Of a stretch of DNA of 64,000 bases, positions 56,830-63,165 are shown in pieces (the stretch's first letter is position 1; every line of letters begins with the position of its first letter). This DNA comes from a virus. The position numbers and the translations under genes are program-made. Location of the stretch: positions 119,529 to 183,528 of IMG/VR virus record IMGVR_UViG_3300049846_002130; one strand, 5' to 3'. The notes beneath the pieces are model-generated. The model saw nothing but the letters and a program-made list of their open reading frames with translations, had not been told where the DNA came from and did no database searches.

Positions 56830-58010
56830 ATAACCACCCCGTCTATCGGATTTGCCGTCCTCTTTACAAAGGATAGGCTCCCAGACCCGTTCCGGACTCT
56901 ATGTTGTACCTGACTTTACTAACGTCAATTAATCTGGCCTACAACAATAAAGACCGATTAACCAATGTGGCGGTAGTAAAGCAACTATATTTGGTCTGAG
57001 TTTCACAGACACTTAATACTTGCTAAAGCAAGTACTGGCTCTGACGCTTGGAGGCCAATCCATTTAATACTCATTGGAGCTTACCCTTGAGAGCGGCCCT
57101 AGCAAATATAGTCTAGATTAATTAGCTACTATTAAGCTATTGGATCCTTTAATAACTAATCAACCATATGAGAGGTTTTTATTATCTTCTTTTATTCTAG
57201 ATAACTTAGAGCCTGGGCCAGGCATAAATACCCCGCTTACTACAAAGGTAGTAAGCTTTAATAATTGCAGGAGACCTCTCTTAACCTTGCTAGTGTGCCA
57301 TTTGATATGTAGTTGGCTCTACTTAATATGATTACTATTAAGGCTAGTAACCTTGCCTTTACAGATTCGTTTTATCTGCCTATCTACTTGTCGTCAATAA
57401 GAGTAAAACTAACACGGATGATTCACCGGATAGGTCGATGTCCATCGGGATTAGTTAATTTATCTTATATCCCCTGTGGCTTTAGAAGGCCACATCCCAA
57501 AGGGTCCCAGCAGAGAGTATGAGTCAGGCCGGCTGGATAGGCATTATCCGCAATAAGCTTTAGATATCTCAATATCTAAGGTTGCCGCCTTAGTATCTTG
57601 ATAACTACAGCTTATTAACCCCTTGAAGTACGATTAACTAGCGTACTCTAGGTATAGCTTGAAGGACTATACAGCCTGATGAGCAAATGGAGGTCCAGGA
57701 GTACTAAGTACCAGTAGCTTCTGCTACTACACTTTAATATGTTATTGCCTTCCCGGACCGCAATACATCGTTTTACTTCTTAGATAACAGTAACAATAAA
57801 TAATTTAGAAGCTTATCGATGACTTTATAGCCACTTATCTAGCTACTAGTGTTTTGATAGGAAGATAGACACTACTATCATGCACATTCAATCGTTTCGG
57901 TAGCTAATCCTTATCGATTACTTCATAGACAGGCGCAAGCGTCCTCTACTAGATAGGTATAGATGCATTCCAGCGGGTGTTACCTCAAGCGATCAAATTG
58001 AGGCAGACTA
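56830..58010. ncRNA. Candidate giant structured noncoding RNA, about 1.2 kb
   Basis: No convincing coding frame over about 1.2 kb, but dense complementary pairing. Examples: ACTATATTTG (56984-56993) with CAAATATAGT (57103-57112), 10 bp; hairpin TACTTGC/GCAAGTA (57017-57034); GAGAGGT (57170-57176) with ACCTCTC (57274-57280), enclosing GCTTACTAC/GTAGTAAGC (57235-57256); TGTGGC/GCCACA (57475-57494); AATAAGCT with AGCTTATT (57552-57616) enclosing TTAGATAT/ATATCTAA; AGTAGC/GCTACT (57713-57728); CCTCAA/TTGAGG (57983-58003). Size, tRNA neighbours and phage setting recall GOLLD and ROOL RNAs. Directly 3' of the pentapeptide gene if transcribed leftward. Confidence 0.6.
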
Positions 58011-58026
58011 AGTCCTATCATCTCAG

Positions 58027-58044
58027 GCGTCCTGTCAAGGACGC
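58027..58044 (-). terminator. Hairpin with TGA stop in a tetraloop
   Basis: Seven-bp stem GCGTCCT/AGGACGC with loop GTCA (TGAC on the minus strand); the TGA stop of the pentapeptide gene (58035-58037) lies within it. Confidence 0.6.
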
Positions 58045-58490
58045 TCAATACCAGTAGCATCTCTAAGGTCGGCCCCCTGGAGGTTGGCCCCCTGGAAGTT
58101 GGCCCTCTGGAGGCTGGCCCCTCGGAGGTTGGCCCCCTGGAGGTCAGCCTCCTGGAGGTTGGCCTCCTGGAGGCTGGCCCCTCGGAGGTTGGCCCCCTGG
58201 AGGTTGGCCCCCTGGAAGTTGGCCCTCTGGAGGTTGGCCCTCTGGAGGTTGGCCCCCTGGAGGTTGGCCCCTCGGAGGTCAGCCCCCCGGAGGTCAGCCA
58301 CCAGGAGGTCAGCCCCCTGGAGGTTGGCCCCCCGGAGGTCAGCCCCCCGGAGGTCAGCCCCCTGGAGGTCAGCCCGCTGGGGTGCAGTTCCTTCCTCGAC
58401 AGGATGGGCTTCGAAGCCTTGGCTTCGAAGCCAAGCTTGGTGAGGCCCGTACCAAGGGAAGCGGGCCATGAGGTTGGTATAATCAATCAT
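58035..58490 (-). CDS. Pentapeptide-repeat protein
   Basis: After an N-terminal segment of about 38 residues (MIDYTNLMARFPWYGPHQAWL), some 22 tandem A(D/N)L(Q/R)x pentapeptides follow (ADLQG, ADLRG, ANLQG, ASLQE). Such repeats fold into a right-handed quadrilateral beta helix; known members mimic DNA (MfpA, Qnr), others have no known role. 151 residues. Its DNA is GC-rich and repetitive. A second member runs off the end of the window. Confidence 0.88.
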   Translation of the reverse strand: MIDYTNLMARFPWYGPHQAWLRSQGFEAHPVEEGTAPQRADLQGADLRGADLRGANLQGADLLVADLRGADLRGANLQGANLQRANLQRANFQGANLQGANLRGASLQEANLQEADLQGANLRGASLQRANFQGANLQGADLRDATGIERP

Positions 58491-58518
58491 AGAATCTCCT
58501 AAAGATATTAATTTCTAG

Positions 58519-58591
58519 TGGATCCGGTGGAAATCGAATCCACCTCAAACGGCTTGCAAGGCTGTTTCGCCCCCTTGGTACATGCGGACCC
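58519..58591 (-). tRNA. tRNA-Ala(TGC)-like, weak D arm
   Basis: 73 nt: acceptor GGGTCCG/CGGATCC, anticodon loop CTTGCAA (TGC) on a stem with one A-C mismatch, T arm GTGGA-TTCGATT-TCCAC. The D region does not form a good stem. If read with a shifted loop it could be Cys(GCA). Confidence 0.6.
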
Positions 58592-58597
58592 ATTAAG

Positions 58598-58669
58598 TAC
58601 TTCCGAGGGTAGTCGAAACCCTGTTGCATGGATGAAAACCATGAGTCCTGACCGCTAGACGACGGAAGC
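58598..58669 (-). tRNA. tRNA-Glu(TTC)
   Basis: Acceptor GCTTCCG/CGGAAGT (one G-T pair), D arm GTCTAGCGGTCAGGAC typical of Glu, anticodon arm CATGG-TTTTCAT-CCATG (TTC), T arm AGGGT-TTCGACT-ACCCT. A substrate of the phage MnmA. Confidence 0.9.
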
Positions 58670-58748
58670 AAAAGTTAGAAAACCTAGACTATCACAAGTA
58701 CTAGGTTTTTATATTAAGCTCTGATATATAGACTTAATAACTAAATTG

Positions 58749-58823
58749 TTGGGGGATTAGGCTTCGAAACCTAATTATCTAAGCATGTCTTGCTCAAGTT
58801 AGAGTGATCAACCTCTATCCCCA
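58749..58823 (-). tRNA. tRNA-like structure, orientation and identity unclear
   Basis: 75 nt with an acceptor-like stem (TGGGGA/TCCCCCA, imperfect), a D-like arm AGAG...CTCT and a T-like arm TTAGG-TTTCGAAG-CCTAA with an 8-nt loop. No canonical anticodon arm on the minus strand. On the plus strand the loop ATGTCTT (GTC, Asp) appears but the T arm is lost. Could be a pseudogene or tRNA mimic. Confidence 0.35.
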
Positions 58824-58825
58824 AA

Positions 58826-58924
58826 CTATAGCCATAAAATCACAGCAGTTACTACTAAGGCTACTAAATAACTTAGCAATACACCAAGCACAAAACCAAA
58901 GATAATGGTTAAAAGCTTTTGCAT
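58826..58924 (-). CDS. Small membrane peptide, 32 aa
   Basis: Read from the gap: MQKLLTIIFGFVLGVLLSYLV then ALVVTAVILWL, almost fully hydrophobic. It follows the 60-residue ORF upstream by a few bases. Too short to assign. Confidence 0.5.
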   Translation of the reverse strand: MQKLLTIIFGFVLGVLLSYLVALVVTAVILWL

Positions 58925-58928
58925 GGCT

Positions 58929-59111
58929 TTAGGAACACCTATTAAAGACAACCTTAGCAAGAGCAAGATCATCATCAGTGGCACAGAACTTAAGAATCAT
59001 AACCTCTGTTCCAGGAAGAAGATCAGCTAAAAGCTTAACTTCATTTTCATGAATAACTAACACTGGATAGATATTAGGAACAAAAGGAGCGACACAGGTA
59101 TCATTAGGCAT
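58929..59111 (-). CDS. Hypothetical protein, 60 aa
   Basis: Alternating hydrophobic residues (NIYPVLVIHENEVKLLADLLPGTEVMILKF) suggest a small alpha/beta fold. Follows the SLOG-like gene by 3 nt. No family recognised. Confidence 0.5.
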   Translation of the reverse strand: MPNDTCVAPFVPNIYPVLVIHENEVKLLADLLPGTEVMILKFCATDDDLALAKVVFNRCS

Positions 59112-59114
59112 CTA

Positions 59115-59738
59115 TCACCTCATAGTATCTAGTGGAATATGAAACTTTTGTTTACTATTTGAATTCTTCCAGCAATGGCTAGTTCCACCATCTTTAGGGG
59201 TTGTCGCATCAATACCCCAAGTAAAGGCATAAAGCCTATCAAGGTTCTTACCAACCTGAAGGTTTCGGTAATGAAGTGGAGAAGCTTTATAGTCTTCTGG
59301 TGGATAATGAACGCTAAAGATTGCACCTTTCTCAATTGCCCATGCAATACCAGCCATAGTATTAGCTTGCATCACGTCACTAAATCTACGATGGTAATAA
59401 TTTAAGGTTCCGCCTGGATTTTTATTGAAATCAACAGTCCCGTCATCTACATATCCAGGAATAGAAGACTTTAGAGACCAAAACCAGTTATCCATGTTAT
59501 CAATATGAAACTGACAGGGAGCATGAATCTGCAATGAGGCTGCCTTGCCAGCTAAGAACAAACTAACAGCAAGATGGTCACTAAAAGCAGCACCACCACT
59601 GATTAAGTTTCTTTCAGAAACAGGGGTGTCTGCCAGTAGTACCTGGTCTAGATGATGAAAGCAGTTTACATAGATCTGCTTTGTCCATTTAGTAGCATCT
59701 ACTCCTCTACCTGCACTACCAATAATACCAATAAACAT
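59115..59738 (-). CDS. SLOG-like Rossmann nucleotide-binding protein
   Basis: N-terminal MFIGIIGSAGRGVDATKW and the later NLISGGAAFSDHLAVSLFLAG are the two halves of a SLOG/DprA-type nucleotide-binding site (GxxGS...; SGGA...D). The C-terminal half contains TMAGIAWAIEKGA. 207 residues. SLOG domains bind nucleotide ligands such as NAD-derived molecules or cytokinin-type substrates; the specific ligand is not shown. With macro, NADAR and Nudix proteins it may form an ADP-ribose theme. Confidence 0.65.
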   Translation of the reverse strand: MFIGIIGSAGRGVDATKWTKQIYVNCFHHLDQVLLADTPVSERNLISGGAAFSDHLAVSLFLAGKAASLQIHAPCQFHIDNMDNWFWSLKSSIPGYVDDGTVDFNKNPGGTLNYYHRRFSDVMQANTMAGIAWAIEKGAIFSVHYPPEDYKASPLHYRNLQVGKNLDRLYAFTWGIDATTPKDGGTSHCWKNSNSKQKFHIPLDTMR

Positions 59739-59756
59739 TGGTCACCTCATTGCAGA

Positions 59757-59772
59757 TAGCTCGTCAGAGCTA
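59757..59772 (-). terminator. GTCA-tetraloop hairpin
   Basis: Six-bp stem TAGCTC/GAGCTA with loop GTCA, 10 nt downstream of the stop of the 49-residue ORF. Short and without U-run; one of the recurring GTCA-loop hairpins. Confidence 0.45.
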
Positions 59773-59781
59773 CTAAGCAAC

Positions 59782-59931
59782 CTAGGTATGAGTCGGATCA
59801 GTCCACTTACGACGATTAGTCCAGTAGTAAGTACTCTGTCTATTAAGACAATGGTTACCTAATAGGCCAAGCCCAATGGTAATAACTGCAACAGCAGCAC
59901 ACCAGACAATGAACATTTTATCTGCAGGCAT
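59782..59931 (-). CDS. Small membrane protein, 49 aa
   Basis: Read from the gap: ATG at 59931 with GGAGG upstream. MPADKMFIVWCAAVAVITIGL is a TM segment, followed by a basic Trp/Arg tail (YYWTNRRKWTDP). Probably a single-pass inner-membrane protein. Confidence 0.6.
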   Translation of the reverse strand: MPADKMFIVWCAAVAVITIGLGLLGNHCLNRQSTYYWTNRRKWTDPTHT

Positions 59932-59939
59932 AAAACCTC

Positions 59940-60671
59940 CTAGAATGAACTACAGTAGGTTCCTTCACTTTGACACCAGAAGTGAGTCCACAAGCGATTG
60001 AATCTAAAGCCATTATTAGTCTTTCGATCAAATAGAACATCCCACTCTCTATTACGATCGGGAGCATAAACTACATTGCCAGTATTCCAATATACACTTC
60101 TGGCTTCCAAATAAGAACCTTCCCAAAGCTGAATGGCACCCCATGCATCTTGAGATACATTATCATAAATAGCTCCATGAATAATGTATAGGTCACTATT
60201 AGTAAGCTCAATAACAGATGTTTCTGGTAAGTAGTTATTAGTGTAGATCGTATCTACAAGTAGTCCTTGACTATCAATTAAAATAGTGGGGTTACTCTGC
60301 CAAGTGACCTCTACATGATTTAACAACAAGTTACTGTCCTGGGCCACAATTTCAGTGTTATAAGCCTTAAGGTTCATTAACTTAAGAGTAGCGTCAGTCA
60401 CTCTAATATAGCCGCTTAAAACAGTATCTGCGTGTCCAGAAATGGTCAAATCATGATCAACTTCAAGATCATAAAATACACCATCACAAAGGACTAGCAT
60501 ATCAGTTTCACTTGCTTGAGACTGAAGATCTCCGTCCCAACAAGTACTGGTAGTAGTATGAATAGTAGGTGTAGTAGAAACTACATTCACTGCTTCATTA
60601 GAGACAGTAGGTTTCTTAGTTACATCAACATCAATTGGAGAATTAGAGCAAGCAATTAACAGCCACATCAT
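59940..60671 (-). CDS. Lipoprotein with beta-helix-like repeats
   Basis: Signal peptide with lipobox LLIACS near the N-terminus, then a Thr/Ser-rich linker and about 190 residues of regular short beta strands (DLTISGHADTVLSGYIRVTDATLKLMNL; SDLYIIHGAIYDNVS), typical of right-handed parallel beta-helix surface proteins. Two Cys pairs near the ends. Probably exported and membrane-anchored, with a surface or superinfection-related role that cannot be specified. Confidence 0.6.
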   Translation of the reverse strand: MMWLLIACSNSPIDVDVTKKPTVSNEAVNVVSTTPTIHTTTSTCWDGDLQSQASETDMLVLCDGVFYDLEVDHDLTISGHADTVLSGYIRVTDATLKLMNLKAYNTEIVAQDSNLLLNHVEVTWQSNPTILIDSQGLLVDTIYTNNYLPETSVIELTNSDLYIIHGAIYDNVSQDAWGAIQLWEGSYLEARSVYWNTGNVVYAPDRNREWDVLFDRKTNNGFRFNRLWTHFWCQSEGTYCSSF

Positions 60672-60688
60672 AACCTCCTATTAAATGG

Positions 60689-60720
60689 TGGGCACGGAGA
60701 GATTCTAACCCCTAACCATA
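60689..60720 (-). pseudogene. tRNA 3'-half fragment
   Basis: Reads as a T arm (AGGGG-TTAGAAT-CTCTC, poor stem) followed by a 3' acceptor strand CGTGCCC and A. No matching 5' GGGCACG strand exists nearby, so this is a truncated tRNA remnant. Confidence 0.4.
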
Positions 60721-60762
60721 CAAGTAGTTGAAAATAACTAATTAATTAAGTTAGAATTAGAG

Positions 60763-60836
60763 TGAGAACGACAGGACTCGAACCTGTATAATCCACTTAC
60801 GGTACTTTGATTAGAAGGCAAAGCCGATACGTTCCC
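60763..60836 (-). tRNA. D-armless tRNA-Arg(TCT)-like gene
   Basis: 74 nt. Acceptor GGGAACG/CGTTCTC and T arm ACAGG-TTCGAGT-CCTGT are intact. The anticodon loop CTTCTAA (TCT) sits on stem TTTGC/TCAAA only about 19 nt from the 5' end, so the D arm is missing; in compensation a 17-nt variable region follows. Total length is normal for a tRNA. Either a rearranged tRNA or a tRNA mimic. Confidence 0.5.
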
Positions 60837-60845
60837 AGGAGTCTT

Positions 60846-61463
60846 ATGAATTGTTTAAACTGTAATAAGGAAACAACAAATCCTAAATATTGTAGCAAAT
60901 CTTGTTCTGCTAAGATAAACGGAAAGCTATTTCCTAAACGCAAACTTAAAAACTTATGTAGTCGTTGTAAGAATATTAGAGATACTTATACCTCATCCCT
61001 ATGTAAGAGTTGTAGAGCTCAAGGTATTCATATTGGAAATCCAAAAGGAAATTCTAATATTTCTATTGAGCGGCTGAAAAGTATTTCGGTTAATGAAACA
61101 ACTAAAAAATGCCCAAGCTGTAAAGAAATATTGCCGCTTATGCAATTTTATATTCGTCGAGGATTTCGAACTCATTCTTACTGCCGAACATGTGTTTTAA
61201 AACAAACTTCAGATCGGCAAAAGAACTTTAAACTAATGTGCGTTGAATACAAAGGTGGGAAATGTATTTTTTGTGGATATAATCGATGTGTCCAAGCTAT
61301 GGACTTTCATCATTTAGATCCATCTCAAAAAGATTTCGCAGTTTCACAAAGAAAGTCTTTAGCATTTACAGATGTAGTAAGAGCTGAACTAGATAAATGT
61401 GCTTTACTATGTGCTACTTGTCATCGAGAAGTACATGCGGGAGTAATAACTCTTATGCCTTAG
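60846..61463 (+). CDS. HNH endonuclease with zinc fingers
   Basis: Start at the ATG at 60846, preceded by AGGAG that forms the end of a minus-strand tRNA. The N-terminal half carries several C-x2-C knuckles (CLNCNK, CSRCKN, CPSCKE, CRTC), then the HNH core CIFCGYNRC...MDFHHLDPSQKDF...CALLCATCHREVH, closely like the 34.8-kb HNH. 205 residues. Orientation is opposite to its neighbours and it sits against tRNA genes, as expected of a mobile homing endonuclease. Confidence 0.85.
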   Translation: MNCLNCNKETTNPKYCSKSCSAKINGKLFPKRKLKNLCSRCKNIRDTYTSSLCKSCRAQGIHIGNPKGNSNISIERLKSISVNETTKKCPSCKEILPLMQFYIRRGFRTHSYCRTCVLKQTSDRQKNFKLMCVEYKGGKCIFCGYNRCVQAMDFHHLDPSQKDFAVSQRKSLAFTDVVRAELDKCALLCATCHREVHAGVITLMP

Positions 61464-61473
61464 GCTACGCGCC

Positions 61474-61596
61474 CTAAAAAGATGGTGTATCTTTATCTTC
61501 TGGATTTATTGGTTTCTTAGGTTGTTCTAGGCTCCACTTCAAAAGTATATAAACCATACAACCTAATAATAAGATAGCTCCTGTAAAAAAATCCAT
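61474..61596 (-). CDS. Small membrane protein, 40 aa
   Basis: Read from the gap. MDFFTGAILLLGCMVYILLKW is a TM helix, followed by a polar tail (SLEQPKKPINPEDKDTPSF). Converges with the HNH gene. Probably a single-pass membrane protein. Confidence 0.5.
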   Translation of the reverse strand: MDFFTGAILLLGCMVYILLKWSLEQPKKPINPEDKDTPSF

Positions 61597-61603
61597 ATAG
61601 TAC

Positions 61604-61963
61604 CTAATTAAAAGTAGATTCAACTGCCGTCATTAGTTCTTTAACATTATCAGAACTACCAATAACCTGAAGTTTATTGTTCTTCCAGATCTTAGCTGTC
61701 CAGATAGACTCATTTTTCCATACTAGTCCCATTAGCTCATGACTACCTGCCATGCCATAGGACCAATAGTATTCTGCATGTCTAGTCCAACTAGGAATTG
61801 GTTTGGTAACTGTAACCGGCTTAATAGCTACAAGTGCTTTATTAGCACAAGAAACTGCTGTTACTACCACTACAATATTTGAAATGGTGAACAGAATCAC
61901 GTACAAAAGTACAAATAAATTTAAGTAAGTAAAGGTATTAATAAATGAACTTAAATTACTCAT
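61604..61963 (-). CDS. Membrane-anchored protein, 119 aa
   Basis: A long hydrophobic N-terminal region (YLNLFVLLYVILFTISNIVVVVTAVS) followed by a soluble domain with AEYYWSYGMAGSHELMGLVWKNES. One TM helix. No family recognised; overlaps nothing. Confidence 0.5.
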   Translation of the reverse strand: MSNLSSFINTFTYLNLFVLLYVILFTISNIVVVVTAVSCANKALVAIKPVTVTKPIPSWTRHAEYYWSYGMAGSHELMGLVWKNESIWTAKIWKNNKLQVIGSSDNVKELMTAVESTFN

Positions 61964-61977
61964 TTGTACTCCAAAAG

Positions 61978-62051
61978 TTGAAGCGGCACGACTCGAACGT
62001 GCAATTAGACAGCTTCAAAGGCTGTTACCATACCAATTAGGTGACGCTTCA
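61978..62051 (-). tRNA. tRNA-Gln(TTG)
   Basis: Acceptor TGAAGCG/CGCTTCA, anticodon arm ACAGC-CTTTGAA-GCTGT (TTG), T arm GCACG-TTCGAGT-CGTGC. 74 nt. A substrate of the phage MnmA. Confidence 0.9.
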
Positions 62052-62064
62052 ATAACTAAATTAA

Positions 62065-62094
62065 GGGCTCGACCTATATTTCAAAGTCGAGCCC
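62065..62094. repeat. Inverted repeat between tRNA genes
   Basis: Nine-bp perfect stem GGGCTCGAC/GTCGAGCCC with a 12-nt loop, followed to 62162 by two weaker hairpins (ATGGAT/ATCCAT; GAGGT/ACCTC). May guide processing of the tRNA precursor. Confidence 0.45.
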
Positions 62095-62162
62095 ATGGAT
62101 CTTATCGCTGTTAAATCCATTTAGAGGTGATTTAAGCGACCTCGTGGTGAGATGATTGGTGG

Positions 62163-62236
62163 TGGGCCCTCGGTGATTTGAACACCGGCCTTCATGCTTA
62201 TGAGGCACGCACTCTAACCAACTGAGTTAAGGGCCC
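62163..62236 (-). tRNA. tRNA with CAT anticodon (Met or Ile2)
   Basis: 74 nt, acceptor GGGCCCT/AGGGCCC, anticodon arm CGTGC-CTCATAA-GCATG (CAT), T arm CGGTG-TTCAAAT-CACCG. The acceptor and D-arm sequence (AACTCAGTTGGTTAGAG) resemble E. coli tRNA-Ile2. The phage TilS would convert it to an ATA reader if it is Ile2. Confidence 0.88.
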
Positions 62237-62258
62237 ATTAAAATTACATTTTACAAAC

Positions 62259-62288
62259 TTGTTCTAAGTACTATAGCTTTAGTATACT
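62259..62288 (+). promoter_or_regulatory. Possible promoter for the isolated rightward gene
   Basis: TTGTTC (62259-62264), 18-nt spacer, TATACT (62283-62288). Moderate match only. It would give a very short leader before the ATG at 62309, whose AAAGGAG overlaps a small palindrome (CTCC/GGAG). Confidence 0.35.
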
Positions 62289-62308
62289 CCTTAAAGGAGC
62301 AGCTATGA

Positions 62309-62557
62309 ATGATCCTGGCGGGCCAAGTACTAGCACTATTCATTACTGGAGCAGTCGAGTATGCCTTGGCTGCCGCATGGACGGAGTCTGTGAGTCGTAA
62401 ACATGCTACTGCATGTGCAGGAATTAGCTTTGTAAACGTTATGATTTGGGGAACTGTTGTTACCTACGTATCTACAGGTGGTTGGCCAGCACTTGTAGCA
62501 CATGCATTAGGTTGTGCAGCTGGTGCTTGGCTTACTGTTAAATATAACAGTAAATAA
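62309..62557 (+). CDS. Small membrane protein, about three TM segments
   Basis: 82 residues, nearly all hydrophobic and rich in Ala/Val (LALFITGAVEYALAAAWTESV; VNVMIWGTVVTYVSTGGWPALVAHALGC). AAAGGAG lies about 10 nt upstream. Codon use is richer in G/C than most neighbours. It stops 2 nt before the 3' end of the convergent split tRNA-Lys gene. No specific family assigned. Confidence 0.6.
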   Translation: MILAGQVLALFITGAVEYALAAAWTESVSRKHATACAGISFVNVMIWGTVVTYVSTGGWPALVAHALGCAAGAWLTVKYNSK

Positions 62558-62558
62558 A

Positions 62559-62881
62559 TGGGCCGTATAGGATTCGAACCTATGACCTCGGGCTTAACGT
62601 CACTGCACTTAGTTTCCTAAGCTACCTTAAAGGCTTGCAGTGCTGGACTATATCATCACCTTCACCTTAAGTGGTCAGGTGCTGTACGTGTAGTCTCTGA
62701 GGACTCTCTGCTAATGCAGGTTGCCTGCTGATTGTCCAATCCATTAAATTTTTACGTTTAGGCACGTATTAATGGCTCTAAGGAGTTTCCAGCATATAGT
62801 ACAGTTCATTTACTATATTTCTATAGTAACGCTCTTATTACACGTTTAAGGCCCTCGCTCTACCAACTGAGCTAACAGCCC
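62559..62881 (-). tRNA. tRNA-Lys(TTT) interrupted by a group I intron
   Basis: 5' exon 62848-62881 (acceptor GGGCTGT, D arm GCTCAGTTGGTAGAGC, anticodon stem AGGGC and CTT of the loop), 3' exon 62559-62597 (TTAA, stem GCCCG, T arm ATAGG-TTCGAAT-CCTAT, acceptor ACGGCCC, A). Joined, the loop is CTTTTAA with anticodon TTT, and the sequence is strongly like bacterial tRNA-Lys. The exact junction (inside the anticodon) is inferred from restoring this loop. A substrate of the phage MnmA. Confidence 0.85.
62598..62847 (-). other. Group I intron, 250 nt, no ORF
   Basis: Read on the minus strand it contains the group I core: a P7 strand CAGAGACTACACG (the R element) and the matching GATGATATAGTCC (the S element), P4/P6-type pairing (GATTG...CAATC, GCAGG/CCTGC) and an early hairpin TTACTATA-GAAA-TATAGTAA. 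The last intron base is G, as expected of the terminal omega-G. No homing endonuclease is encoded inside. Confidence 0.85.
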
Positions 62882-62897
62882 CTAACTACCCTCTCAC

Positions 62898-62915
62898 CGG
62901 TCCCGTCAGGGACCG
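62898..62915 (-). terminator. Hairpin with TGA stop in a TGAC tetraloop
   Basis: Seven-bp stem CGGTCCC/GGGACCG with loop GTCA (TGAC on the minus strand); the TGA stop of the gene at 62906 is the loop. Confidence 0.6.
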
Positions 62916-63106
62916 AGATGTGGACCAATTGTGTTAACTACATACCAGCAGAATCCTACAAAAACTATAGCTACTACGGGCACAAACATCGAAATTAAAT
63001 CAGGATATTCATTAATAGATACAGCCATTGCAACAGGAGCCCAAATAATTAATGATACAGCACCAATAATACCACAAATAAGAGCTACTAAAAAAATGAA
63101 TAACAT
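62906..63106 (-). CDS. Small membrane protein, two TM segments
   Basis: 66 residues: LFIFLVALICGIIGAVSLIIWAPVAMA and then MFVPVVAIVFVGFCWYVV, with a short loop between. Stop codon in a hairpin loop. Possibly a phage accessory membrane protein; no role assigned. Confidence 0.5.
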   Translation of the reverse strand: MLFIFLVALICGIIGAVSLIIWAPVAMAVSINEYPDLISMFVPVVAIVFVGFCWYVVNTIGPHLGP

Positions 63107-63165
63107 TAGTCCTCATTATTACGTAGGTTACTTAGTTTATAACCTGCTAGAGTTAAAATCTCATA

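Noticed and set aside
56984-57112. A second group I intron, because ATATAGTC appears at 57107 with CACAGAC upstream.
   Set aside because: The P7 pairing fails (GACAC versus TAGTC), and the motif is part of a 10-bp long-range stem instead. No flanking tRNA exons.
57140-57522. Two rightward open frames of about 60 codons inside the structured region.
   Set aside because: No ribosome site, odd composition and strong self-complementarity; better explained as noncoding RNA.
57665-57690. Hammerhead ribozyme, because CTGATGAG is present.
   Set aside because: The required GAAA core and stem III cannot be found around it.
58060-58390. Tandem 15-nt periodic repeats resembling a CRISPR-like array (also at 63800-64000).
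   Set aside because: The repeats are codons of pentapeptide repeats; spacing is 15 nt without unique spacers.
57980-58486. Long open frame antiparallel in register with the pentapeptide gene (repeats such as GLTSRGLTSGG).
   Set aside because: It is the same DNA read in another frame on the same strand as the pentapeptide gene; GC-rich repeats keep several frames open, and only the pentapeptide frame has a typical start and family pattern.
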